Source of the DNA: Fabrea salina
Lineage: Eukaryota; Ciliophora; Heterotrichea; Heterotrichida; Fabreidae
Direction: 5' to 3'
DNA: 64,000 nucleotides
NCBI GenBank assembly: GCA_022984795.1
Contig: JALIHJ010000022.1
Coordinates: 186,001 to 250,000 of the forward strand
A program made the translations under genes and the position numbers. A model generated the notes under the pieces. The model worked only from the letters and a program-made list of their open reading frames with translations, was not told where the DNA came from and searched no databases. Below are positions 57,260 through 64,000 of the stretch, one piece after another (position 1 is the first letter of the stretch; the number at the start of each line of letters is the position of its first letter).

Positions 57260-57399
57260 TTACTTGTTGCATATTTTATTATTATTTCTCGTGGATTCCC
57301 CGCGCAGCTCTAAAGCCTTCACCTCGCGTCACACTACCGCTGTGCCTACGAGTATAGGGGTCCGGGCCTGACGGTTTTTAATTTACTTGTTGCATATTT
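57260..57399. repeat. 17-bp direct repeats flanking the structured RNA candidate
   Basis: TTACTTGTTGCATATTT occurs at 57260-57276 and at 57383-57399, 123 bp apart. The second copy is just upstream of the acyltransferase ATG. The repeats could be duplicated promoter elements or the ends of an insertion. Confidence 0.85.
57288..57379 (+). ncRNA. GC-rich structured RNA candidate with pseudoknot and T-run
   Basis: This is the main GC-rich non-coding block in the window, and both ATG-initiated frames and tRNA cloverleaf fits fail here. CTCGT (57288-57292) can pair with ACGAG (57348-57352), and GGA..CCCC (57293-57301) with GGGGTCC (57357-57363). These two stems interleave, so they would make a pseudoknot. 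CACA/TGTG (57330-57344) and GCG/CGC (57302-57327) can form inner hairpins. TTTTT at 57375-57379 is a good Pol III terminator, which favours the plus strand. No box A/B promoter, snRNA or SRP motif is convincing. It may be an unassigned small RNA. Confidence 0.5.
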
Positions 57400-57402
57400 A
57401 TT

Positions 57403-59373
57403 ATGGCAAAGAAGTACCTTTTATTGTTACTCCTTGCAGGCGTTTACAGCCAAGATTTTGCAGAATGTGCTTCTGAGTTAACTCAAATATTAACTAAAGG
57501 AGTTGCTGAGCTTGTGCCAACGGACTGGTACGGGCAGGCTGCTAGCTACAGTGGATTGAGACTTAACTCACTCGGAGACTTTATGAAGTGCAACGCTCTT
57601 GAAGGAGCTAAGTATACTCTACTCATAGCCGAACGGAGTTACTTAAGTATATGTGGCCCTAGCATATGCACCATTGAAGACTACTACAGAATTCTGGGCA
57701 GCTTGAATTTCTTACCAGAAGCTTATAAAGCAGAAGAAGCCTCTGCACCTCCTTATGCGATCTTGTTTCCTGAGGACTTTATTCATGAGAACTATAACAA
57801 CTTAGACTCCAGAGCTATTGTTATGGTCATAGTGTGTCTACTGATTGGGTTGGTCTGTGTGGTAGGAACTGCTCTGGACGTTTTTACAAGCAAAGTCAAC
57901 AAAAAGACTGAAGAAGCCAAAGCCTTGGTTTCTGCCGAAGAAACCCTAAAACCAGAGTTCAGCACTTACATAAGCTCTGACAATTTCCTGAAGGCCCTTT
58001 TGTGCTTCTCAGTTTACACCAACTTCAAAAAACTGGTTACTAGCCGGAGTTCGGAAAAAACAGGCGAAAAAAACAGACTGGACTTGCTGAACGCAGTCAG
58101 GGTGATGTCTCTTTGCTGGGTGATTATGGGGCATACCTTCTTGATGAGGGCCTTTTACTTCCCTGTGTACAATTACTATGATATTCCAGATTACTTTGGT
58201 TACAAAAAAACAGCTTTGGTTTATGGAGCGTTCTACGCAGTGGACACTTTTTTCTGGATATCTGGTTTGTTGATGGCTTACTTCTTTGTAGAGTTGCTTG
58301 CTAGAAAAGACGGTCTCAAAGTTCAGGAGTTCGCTATGACCTACCTGCACAGGTTCATTAGGTTGCTTCCCACCTATGCTTTTTGCTTATTCTTTATATG
58401 GGCTTTTGCTAAGTATATGGGGTATGGGCCTATCTGGCTGGGAGGAGATTCCCTAACGGCTGATTGTGGCGACTACTGGTGGACCAACTTGACGTTTCTC
58501 AACAACTTTATTCCAGACGGAAACGGGAATGGCTGCATTGGGTGGAGTTGGTACCTTGCAAACGACATGCAGTTTTTCATTATCTCCCCAATAATACTTT
58601 ACTTCCACCACAAAGCTTCGAGATGGGTAGGTTGGGGAAGCATCTCAGGGTTGATTGTGTTAAACATTCTTTCAGGAGTCTTTATTTCAAGGCATTATGA
58701 CTTTAGTGTAGGGGGTCCTCCTAGTGGAACCCGATTCCAACAACTCTACACAAAGCCTTATGGAAGGTGTGGAGCCTATGCAATTGGAATTGCTTGTGGA
58801 CTTGTACTGCACAGCAAGCACTTTTGGGAAAAGAACAAGGAGCACTACGACAGCTTTGCTAGTTTGATAGCTAGAGCATTTGATAACTGGATGGTGAGAT
58901 GGGTGGTTTATGCAATGGGTGCAGCTCTGATAAACATCTTTATCTTTTTGCAGCACTCAGCTTGGAAGGACTATGCTTCTTACTTAGAAGAAGGAGAGTC
59001 TCCACACGATGACTGGGAGCACTACAACAGGTACCTATGGTTTGGTTTCCACAGAATACTTTTTATTTTAGGACTTTCTTGCATACTTCTTCCAATCCTG
59101 CTTGGTCACGGAACTCTTGTGTTTAAGTTTTTGTCTGCTGGTGTTTGGACTCCTTTAGCTAGGATTTCCTTTGCGACTTACTTAATCCACTACATGATTC
59201 TTTACATCATTTTTGGAAGTTTAAAGACAGGGTACTACCTTTGCGACGCAAACCTTTTCACTGATGTGTTGACAGCTTGCATTTGTTCGTTTGCAGCGGG
59301 TTTGCCCATATCGCTGATGGTTGAGAGTCCTTTTATGGGGCTTGAAAGGATACTGCTGCCTTCCAAAAAGTAA
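57403..59373 (+). CDS. NRF-6-type membrane acyltransferase (acyltransferase 3 family)
   Basis: The 656-residue protein has a signal peptide (MAKKYLLLLLLAGVYSQ), a luminal Cys-containing NRF-like domain (residues 20-125, with CASELTQILTKG and MKCNALEGAKYTLLIAERSY), a first TM (VIVCLLIGLVCVVGTALDVF), and then the ten-helix acyltransferase 3 core from about 228 (DLLNAVRVMSLCWVIMGHTF, FWISGLLMAYFFVEL, GWSWYLANDMQFFIISPIIL). These proteins move acyl groups across membranes; C. elegans NRF-6 takes up lipids and drugs. The substrate here is unknown. The structured RNA candidate lies just upstream. Confidence 0.88.
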   Translation: MAKKYLLLLLLAGVYSQDFAECASELTQILTKGVAELVPTDWYGQAASYSGLRLNSLGDFMKCNALEGAKYTLLIAERSYLSICGPSICTIEDYYRILGSLNFLPEAYKAEEASAPPYAILFPEDFIHENYNNLDSRAIVMVIVCLLIGLVCVVGTALDVFTSKVNKKTEEAKALVSAEETLKPEFSTYISSDNFLKALLCFSVYTNFKKLVTSRSSEKTGEKNRLDLLNAVRVMSLCWVIMGHTFLMRAFYFPVYNYYDIPDYFGYKKTALVYGAFYAVDTFFWISGLLMAYFFVELLARKDGLKVQEFAMTYLHRFIRLLPTYAFCLFFIWAFAKYMGYGPIWLGGDSLTADCGDYWWTNLTFLNNFIPDGNGNGCIGWSWYLANDMQFFIISPIILYFHHKASRWVGWGSISGLIVLNILSGVFISRHYDFSVGGPPSGTRFQQLYTKPYGRCGAYAIGIACGLVLHSKHFWEKNKEHYDSFASLIARAFDNWMVRWVVYAMGAALINIFIFLQHSAWKDYASYLEEGESPHDDWEHYNRYLWFGFHRILFILGLSCILLPILLGHGTLVFKFLSAGVWTPLARISFATYLIHYMILYIIFGSLKTGYYLCDANLFTDVLTACICSFAAGLPISLMVESPFMGLERILLPSKK

Positions 59374-59394
59374 TAACTTAAACTTCTAGAAAAT

Positions 59395-60723
59395 ATGTCC
59401 CAGGTAAGTTACTCACAGCTAGAGGATAAACCCTCTGCTTGGAGCAAGTTCAAAGGCTCAGTTAGAAAACTAGGAACTGCTCCTAGTGAACTTTGGCTGG
59501 CGTTTGCTATAAACTTCGTTGCGTTCTGTGGGTTTGGGCTTTTGTCCTTTTCATTGGCTTTGTACCTGAGAGTAGTTCACGGTATGGACGACCAAACAGC
59601 AGGGTTTGCTTTTTCACTGAAAGGGGTTGTTTACTTTGTTTACTTGTTAGCTTTTGGAAATTTGCCAAGTAGATATGGAGTGCGTTTCACTCTAATAGTG
59701 AGTTCTGTGCTTGGAATGATAGGTTACTCTGCAGTGATTCTTTCAGGTAACATCTACATACAACTGGGGTGTGTATATACTTTTGTAATGGTTTCTTTGG
59801 CAACAAGTGTACCTACAACTAAACTAGCAGTCAAGAACTACACGTATGAAAGTTACAGAAGCATTGCCTATTCCTTTTTTTACTTAGCTAACTCTGGAGC
59901 CGGAGTGCTGTCTGGAGTAGTTATTGACTACGTTCTGCACTTGTTCAACTCTAGTGAGTTTGCTTTCAAGGTATTGTTCAGCTTGTCTGTGCTTTTGTAC
60001 TTGAGTGCACTGATAATGAGTTTGTTTCTGAAGGAACTGGACCTTGAATCTTCAGGCCAAAACGAAGTAAGGGTAACAGCTAAAACTAACTGGTGCAAAT
60101 ACAACAAAGAGGTACTTTCTTTAGCTAGTTTTTGGAGGTTTGCAGCACTGGTGGTCTTTTTGATAGTTTCTAAGTCAGTTTACTTCCAGCTGGGAGCTAC
60201 TCTTCCAGTGTACATGATCAGAACTATGGGAGAAGGCGCTCACTATGGGTACATGCTTGCACTGCACGAGTTAGCTTTGTCAGTGTCAATGCCTAGTTTA
60301 ACTATTCTTGTTTACTTTTTAAACAACTACTCACTTTTGGTTGTTGGGGGCACTTTAGTAGGAATTTCATCTGCTGCTATGTTGCTAGGAACTAGTTACT
60401 TTACCATTGGAGTGTTTGTGCTGGTGTTAGGAGTGGGTGATGGAATTTGGACTCCCAGACTGACAGAGTACACAACTCAAATAGCTCCTAAAGGCAAAGA
60501 AAGCATGTTTTTGGCACTTGCTGTTATACCTTACTCGTTGAGTGCTATGATTGCTGGCATACTGTCTGGGGAGTTACTGAGTAAGTACTGTCCTTCAAAT
60601 GACACAAGTGACTGTTCCTACGTATGGCTTTATGTGTGCTTGATAGCAATGATGTCTCCAATTGTGATGGTAGCGTTTCGAAGGTTTTTGGAAGAACCCA
60701 AAGGCTCCTTTAAGAAAACTTAA
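59395..60723 (+). CDS. Major facilitator superfamily transporter
   Basis: The 442-residue protein has about twelve hydrophobic segments, for example WLAFAINFVAFCGFGLLSFS, YGVRFTLIVSSVLGMIGYSA and FTIGVFVLVLGVGDGIWTPR, with a central charged loop near residue 225 (KELDLESSGQNEVRV). The layout and the RYG loop between helices 2 and 3 suggest MFS. A sugar, peptide or drug substrate cannot be chosen. It follows the acyltransferase gene by 21 bp. Confidence 0.83.
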   Translation: MSQVSYSQLEDKPSAWSKFKGSVRKLGTAPSELWLAFAINFVAFCGFGLLSFSLALYLRVVHGMDDQTAGFAFSLKGVVYFVYLLAFGNLPSRYGVRFTLIVSSVLGMIGYSAVILSGNIYIQLGCVYTFVMVSLATSVPTTKLAVKNYTYESYRSIAYSFFYLANSGAGVLSGVVIDYVLHLFNSSEFAFKVLFSLSVLLYLSALIMSLFLKELDLESSGQNEVRVTAKTNWCKYNKEVLSLASFWRFAALVVFLIVSKSVYFQLGATLPVYMIRTMGEGAHYGYMLALHELALSVSMPSLTILVYFLNNYSLLVVGGTLVGISSAAMLLGTSYFTIGVFVLVLGVGDGIWTPRLTEYTTQIAPKGKESMFLALAVIPYSLSAMIAGILSGELLSKYCPSNDTSDCSYVWLYVCLIAMMSPIVMVAFRRFLEEPKGSFKKT

Positions 60724-60747
60724 CTAACTCAACAAACCCGGTTCTAG

Positions 60748-60783
60748 TCCTCCATATTTTCGCCAAATTTAAATAGGAGTAGT
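60748..60783 (+). promoter_or_regulatory. 36-nt conserved upstream element, copy 1
   Basis: This 36-nt block begins TCCTCCATATTTTCGCC and ends AAATAGGAGTAGT, identical to 61916-61951. It lies 20 nt before the ATG of the first Glu/Cys-rich gene and is followed by ATTATAAATCAAA. Such long conservation in a gap is rare here and marks a probable promoter element. Confidence 0.75.
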
Positions 60784-60803
60784 ACAATGTATTATAAATC
60801 AAA

Positions 60804-61271
60804 ATGTCTCCAAAGCCAATCCAGTTAGTTTTGGTTTGTTGCTGGATAATTTTTATCCAAGCAGAAAGGGACGAAGGCCTTTCGGGGCTTTTGAGGAAAC
60901 AATGTTTCGGAGACTGTGGTCTATTAGAGTCAGTACATCACGAGTACTTAGAGGAGTCTTCTGAGGAAGAATGCTACATGGAGGAAATCTGTTATACAGA
61001 AGAAATATGTTATGAAGAAGTGTGTGAAGAAGAGGAACTAAGCTACCCTAAGAAGCGTGTTCCTAAAAGAGACTGCACTAAACCCAAACAAAGAACTGAG
61101 AAAGTACATAAAAAGCACAAATACTCACCTAAAAAAGAGAAGAAATGCCAAAGGACTGGAAGAACCATAGACTTTTCTAGGACACCCCAAGGGCATCGAG
61201 TAAGACCTAAGTGCAACTCCAGACCTAAAAGTCGCTGGAACAGAAGGGAAAGTTTCAATAATCACTTTTAA
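60804..61271 (+). CDS. Secreted Glu/Cys-rich protein with basic tail
   Basis: The 155-residue protein has a signal peptide (MSPKPIQLVLVCCWIIFIQA). The mature part starts with GLSGLLRKQCFGDCGLLESV, then an acidic block with regularly spaced Cys (EECYMEEICYTEEICYEEVC), then a strongly basic Lys/Arg-rich tail (YPKKRVPKRDCTKPKQRTEK). It shares its N-terminus and upstream element with the gene at 61971. I know no such family. Cys every 6-7 residues in an acidic ribbon suggests disulfide cross-linking, metal or calcium binding in a secreted or cortical matrix; this is inference. Confidence 0.75.
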   Translation: MSPKPIQLVLVCCWIIFIQAERDEGLSGLLRKQCFGDCGLLESVHHEYLEESSEEECYMEEICYTEEICYEEVCEEEELSYPKKRVPKRDCTKPKQRTEKVHKKHKYSPKKEKKCQRTGRTIDFSRTPQGHRVRPKCNSRPKSRWNRRESFNNHF

Positions 61272-61290
61272 GTAATTAAATCTTCCACTA

Positions 61291-61644
61291 TTAGTCACAC
61301 TGGTCTTTTTTCCCAAAAATACTGTATCTGTTCCTTGCAATGAATCGGTAGAGAGGGTTCCTTAAAAAAGCAGGGACCACAAGTAACCCTGACATAGTCC
61401 AGTAAGGAAAGCCTAGGTAACTGCACGCCATAAGCACTCCAGTGGACTCCAAGTAAACTTTTCCTTCGTCAATAAAAGCTACTGAGCTCATGTCTTTAGG
61501 GATTTCAGGGTATTGTTGGAAGACCTCAGGTTTTCTTTGGTAAGGTATGCACTGGATAAGTTCTGGCGGGCTTTTCTTCTTAACTATGCTGACTCCCCAA
61601 CTGCAGAGTTTGCAGACTCCGTCGTACATCACTACTTTAGTCAT
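61291..61644 (-). CDS. DUF393 (DCC family) thiol-oxidoreductase-like protein
   Basis: The 117-residue protein starts MTKVVMYDGVCKLCSWGVSI, carrying the DxxCxxC pattern that names the DCC family. IQCIPYQRKPEVFQQYPEIP and a hydrophobic stretch near residue 80 (LGFPYWTMSGLLVVPAFLRN) complete the domain, ending in RFIARNRYSIFGKK. These thioredoxin-like proteins are common in bacteria, plants and protists; substrate unknown. It lies between the two Glu/Cys-rich genes on the opposite strand. Confidence 0.88.
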   Translation of the reverse strand: MTKVVMYDGVCKLCSWGVSIVKKKSPPELIQCIPYQRKPEVFQQYPEIPKDMSSVAFIDEGKVYLESTGVLMACSYLGFPYWTMSGLLVVPAFLRNPLYRFIARNRYSIFGKKDQCD

Positions 61645-61862
61645 GTTTTAATAACCAGCATGGCAGGAGTTTAAGTTAACAACAAGTTGAGAGGTGGTAT
61701 CAAAAGTTAACTTAATAGCTAGATGCTTTTTCCAAAGGGTGTTCTTAGTTGTCTTTATTAGCGGAAAAAACTCTCCATAAATCTTAATTTGCTTTTCTAG
61801 GATTTTAGAGGAACCAACAAGTTCCTTGTAAGAAGCTTAATCAATTCTTGATTACGAAGTAA

Positions 61863-61910
61863 GAAGCACTAACAGTTCTAGTAGCCCGATGGAGCCTTGA
61901 TTAGTGCTTC
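61863..61910. repeat. 10-bp perfect inverted repeat with 28-nt loop
   Basis: GAAGCACTAA (61863-61872) pairs perfectly with TTAGTGCTTC (61901-61910). The loop includes AGCCCGATGGAGCC. It could be a hairpin RNA, a terminator-like element or a binding site; it is too short for a tRNA. Confidence 0.5.
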
Positions 61911-61915
61911 AACTC

Positions 61916-61951
61916 TCCTCCATATTTTCGCCAAATTTAAATAGGAGTAGT
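61916..61951 (+). promoter_or_regulatory. 36-nt conserved upstream element, copy 2
   Basis: This block is identical to 60748-60783 and lies 19 nt before the ATG of the second Glu/Cys-rich gene. It is followed by a TTATAAATCAA stretch like the first copy, so the two genes are probably co-regulated. Confidence 0.75.
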
Positions 61952-61970
61952 GGAATCAATTATAAATCAA

Positions 61971-62858
61971 ATGTCTCCGAAAGCAATCCAGTTAGTTTTA
62001 GCTTTTTCTTTGCTAATTTTTGCTCAGGCAGAAAGGGACCAAAGCATTCCAAGGCTTTTGGGAAGGCGAAGTTTCGGAGACTACGGTCTATTAAAGTCAG
62101 TACATCACGAGTATTTAGAAGAAGGGTATTTTGAAGAAGAATGCCAAAAGGAGTACTATTACGAAGAAGAATGTCAAGACCACTGGGAACAAGAATGCTA
62201 CACTGAAGAGGTGTGCTATGAAGAAGAAATTTGCTACGAAGAGTATGAAGAAGAATACTATTGGGAAGAAGAATGCGAAGAGTATGAAGAAGAATACTAT
62301 TGGGAAGAAGAATGCGAAGAGTATTGCTACGAAGAAGAGTATTATTGTGAGGAGGAATGCCAGGAAGAAAGCTGCGAATTCACAAGAACAGTAGAGTTTG
62401 AAAGTGAAGAGTTCAGTTCACATGAATTTGAATATGAAAGCTCTGACAAATTTGAGTACGACCTAGAACTAGAATATAGGCAGGAAGAAGAATGCGAAGA
62501 TGGCAGCTACATCTACATTGATGCTAACGGAGAATTCATGGAAGAAACTAGGACTGGCTATGATAGACAGCGAGAGTCGCAAATAGACTATTTCTCAGAG
62601 TCAGAAATTGAAGGAGACTGTGACGGTCTTGAAGGGTCTTGCCGAACAGAACTGGATTACTCAAGACAAAGCGAATCAGAAGACTGGTATCATAACGAAA
62701 GGGACGAAAACCACGAAATAGAAGTTGAGTTCGAGTATGAAGAAATCGAAGGAAGTCTAGACCTTTCTACTAGCAGTAGCAGCAAGACTGACTACAACAA
62801 GGAGAAAAGGAATGACTTTAGTCTGTTTATAGACAAGGCTGCAAGCTTCGATGAGTAA
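61971..62858 (+). CDS. Secreted Glu/Tyr/Cys-rich protein, acidic throughout
   Basis: From the ATG at 61971 the 295-residue protein starts MSPKAIQLVLAFSLLIFAQA, a signal peptide nearly identical to that of the gene at 60804, then RDQSIPRLLGRRSFGDYGLL. Residues about 50-145 are Glu/Tyr/Cys repeats, including two perfect copies of EEYEEEYYWEEEC; the rest is Glu/Ser/Asp-rich (YSRQSESEDWYHNERDENHE). The protein is extremely acidic. It is a paralogue of the shorter gene but lacks the basic tail. Extracellular or cortical matrix, or calcium binding, are guesses. An upstream in-frame ATG at 61950 lies inside the promoter element. Confidence 0.75.
   Translation: MSPKAIQLVLAFSLLIFAQAERDQSIPRLLGRRSFGDYGLLKSVHHEYLEEGYFEEECQKEYYYEEECQDHWEQECYTEEVCYEEEICYEEYEEEYYWEEECEEYEEEYYWEEECEEYCYEEEYYCEEECQEESCEFTRTVEFESEEFSSHEFEYESSDKFEYDLELEYRQEEECEDGSYIYIDANGEFMEETRTGYDRQRESQIDYFSESEIEGDCDGLEGSCRTELDYSRQSESEDWYHNERDENHEIEVEFEYEEIEGSLDLSTSSSSKTDYNKEKRNDFSLFIDKAASFDE
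62238..62315 (+). repeat. 39-bp perfect tandem repeat (two copies)
   Basis: 62238-62276 and 62277-62315 are identical and encode the EEYEEEYYWEEEC unit of the acidic secreted protein. Degenerate units continue on both sides, which indicates growth by unequal duplication. Confidence 0.9.
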
Positions 62859-62913
62859 TGTAAATAAGCTTTGAGTATTCCACTAAGTTTTGTATATTCA
62901 TGTTTAAATAATC

Positions 62914-64000
62914 ATGGAAGAAGACTTGCAGCATAACGAACCAGGAGACGCTCTGAACTTAAAGTGGGTCGTGGGCTTCAACAAAGACATAGTGAACGGA
63001 GTCCACAACTTAACTTCCGAAGACAGAACTGAAATATTTTACACAGCAGCACACACTGGAGTTATTTACAACTACGAAACGCGGGAACAAAAACTGCTCC
63101 AAGGACACTGCAACCAAGTCAACTGCTGTGTAGTGTCTCCAGACAAGAAGTGGATCATCACTGCAGACAGAGGCAAAGACTCACTAATGGTAGTTTGGGA
63201 TTCATTAACTGCCACGCCGGTAAGAACCATTTTCTCACCCCACGGAGAAGGAGTTCACAGAATAGACGTGTCAAGTGAAGGCCGGTTCATTGCAACTCTG
63301 TCCAACACCTTCCCACAAGAGATTGCTATATGGGACTGGAGTGCTGAAGCAGAAGAAACTGAAGAATTAATGATAGTTGCAGGGGACATCCCCAACACCC
63401 ACGACCCAGAACACCCAGAAAGACTGCACCACTCTATTAGGTTCAACCCCAGCAACTCATTTGAGTTTGCTTCCAACAGTTCAGAGTCAGTGTTGTTTTG
63501 GCAGTGGGATGACTCAGAACAAACCTTGAAGTACGAAGACAACGAAAAGGAAATGAAGTTCTTTTTCAGACAGAAGATGGAACCACTAACCCAAACAGTG
63601 TTTATTCCAGACACTTCCCAAGCAGTGAGTGGAACTAAGAACGGAAGGATTGTAGTTTGGGACGTAAACAACCTTATGGAGTCAGAAGACGCTGTTGACT
63701 CTAGGAAGCCTATCAAAGTGGTTCAGCTAGTGAACCGGGAAGTAACTTTTCTGCTGACCCAGGGAGAGTACTTAGTCGTGGGGTCCAGGGACGGAGCTGT
63801 GAGGTTCTACGACAAGCGGTACACTGTGGAAGCTTGGTTCGAGCACATCTCTGCAGAAAACATCACTTCTATATCATTTTCCAACTTGCCTCCTAGAAGA
63901 AGCACCGACGAACTTTCTAAAGTTTTTAACTCCGAGGACTCTTACTCGCCCGAAAAGGACTCTGGGTTTGCGTGCCCAGACTTCGTGGTAGCCTCCAACA
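62914..64000 (+). CDS. CFAP251: CFAP251/WDR66 homologue (3' end outside window)
   Basis: The frame from the ATG at 62914 (MEEDLQHNEPGDALNLKWVV) stays open for 362 codons to the window edge. It contains the typical start of the WDR66 propeller: FYTAAHTGVIYNYETREQKL, LQGHCNQVNCCVVSPDKKWI, ADRGKDSLMVVWDSLTATPV, and RFNPSNSFEFASNSSESVLF. CFAP251 is part of the calmodulin- and spoke-associated complex at the base of radial spoke 3 in motile cilia. The C-terminal propeller and any EF-hand end lie outside. Confidence 0.9.
   Translation, partial: MEEDLQHNEPGDALNLKWVVGFNKDIVNGVHNLTSEDRTEIFYTAAHTGVIYNYETREQKLLQGHCNQVNCCVVSPDKKWIITADRGKDSLMVVWDSLTATPVRTIFSPHGEGVHRIDVSSEGRFIATLSNTFPQEIAIWDWSAEAEETEELMIVAGDIPNTHDPEHPERLHHSIRFNPSNSFEFASNSSESVLFWQWDDSEQTLKYEDNEKEMKFFFRQKMEPLTQTVFIPDTSQAVSGTKNGRIVVWDVNNLMESEDAVDSRKPIKVVQLVNREVTFLLTQGEYLVVGSRDGAVRFYDKRYTVEAWFEHISAENITSISFSNLPPRRSTDELSKVFNSEDSYSPEKDSGFACPDFVVASN

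Larger units (their letters stand above)
61645..61970. other. Longest true gap with AT-rich DNA, hairpin and promoter element
   Basis: This 326-bp stretch between divergent start codons holds no ORF of useful size. It contains a 6-bp hairpin (AATCAA TTC TTGATT), a 10-bp stem at 61863-61910, and the 36-nt conserved element at its right end. Nothing else is recognisable. Confidence 0.7.

Noticed and set aside
57288-57379. tRNA, 5S rRNA or snRNA identity for the GC-rich block
   Set aside because: No acceptor stem, T-loop, 5S core or Sm/branch motifs fit on either strand; a short GGGCCTG match to 5S is too weak.
62131-62394. Lys/Asn-rich frame in the second reading frame of the acidic secreted gene
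   Set aside because: It is a frame shadow of GAAGAA repeats and lacks a signal peptide, stop context or known family.

Overview
The window looks like macronuclear DNA of a heterotrich ciliate, the group of Stentor and Blepharisma. I read about 49 protein genes in 64 kb, usually only 0 to 25 bp apart. Eight introns are visible, seven of exactly 15 nt and one of 16 nt. Nearly all read GTAA...AG with an A at position 10. Genes run through long open frames with the standard code: TAA is the usual stop, TAG is used about seven times, and TGA twice, each time followed at once by an in-frame TAA. No internal UGA is needed, which argues against the UGA=Trp code of Blepharisma and fits Stentor-like nuclei. 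Ciliary genes (CFAP251, SHIPPO repeats, EFCAB10-like, NPHP4-like) and beta-helix receptors also fit a ciliate. The genus is inference.

Layout. 1-10385: two giant paralogous beta-helix multi-TM surface proteins around a MYST histone acetyltransferase. 10382-16014: a LamG/Rdx/CHORD mosaic protein and telomerase reverse transcriptase (TERT). 16048-26829: SHIPPO protein, UBE2H-like E2, Kelch-BTB, SCO1, WD40, CBM20, a three-exon EF-hand protein, RRM and C2 proteins. 26838-37429: coiled coils, an EEP nuclease, a WD protein, a dead dual-specificity phosphatase, a DHHC transferase, an AspH-like hydroxylase, a FERRY3/C12orf4 homologue and a calmodulin-like protein. 37422-40558: an allantoinase-like pseudoenzyme and a pepsin-like protease. 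40574-40897: a non-genic 123-bp tandem duplication between 17-bp direct repeats. 40890-50651: nine genes all on the minus strand with mostly 4-7 bp gaps (SEY1, SWR1/SRCAP ATPase, COMMD4, NFU1, RBJ-like GTPase, coiled coil, SF3B5, UFD1, glutathione synthetase). 50704-57196: coiled coil, GH47-like protein, cyclin B, EFCAB10-like and NPHP4-domain proteins. 57197-64000: a GC-rich structured RNA candidate, an NRF-6-type acyltransferase, an MFS transporter, two related secreted Glu/Cys-rich proteins with a shared 36-nt upstream element, a DUF393 protein and the start of CFAP251.

Most genes are unrelated housekeeping or cilium genes, so the packing rather than a pathway is what unites them. Divergent start codons lie as little as 5 bp apart and convergent genes share stop codons. 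Promoters and 3' ends must therefore lie inside neighbouring coding sequence, or transcripts are shared. The most novel items are the structured RNA candidate at about 57288-57379, the Glu/Cys-rich secreted pair with its conserved promoter, the repeat island near 40.6 kb, and several degenerate enzymes.
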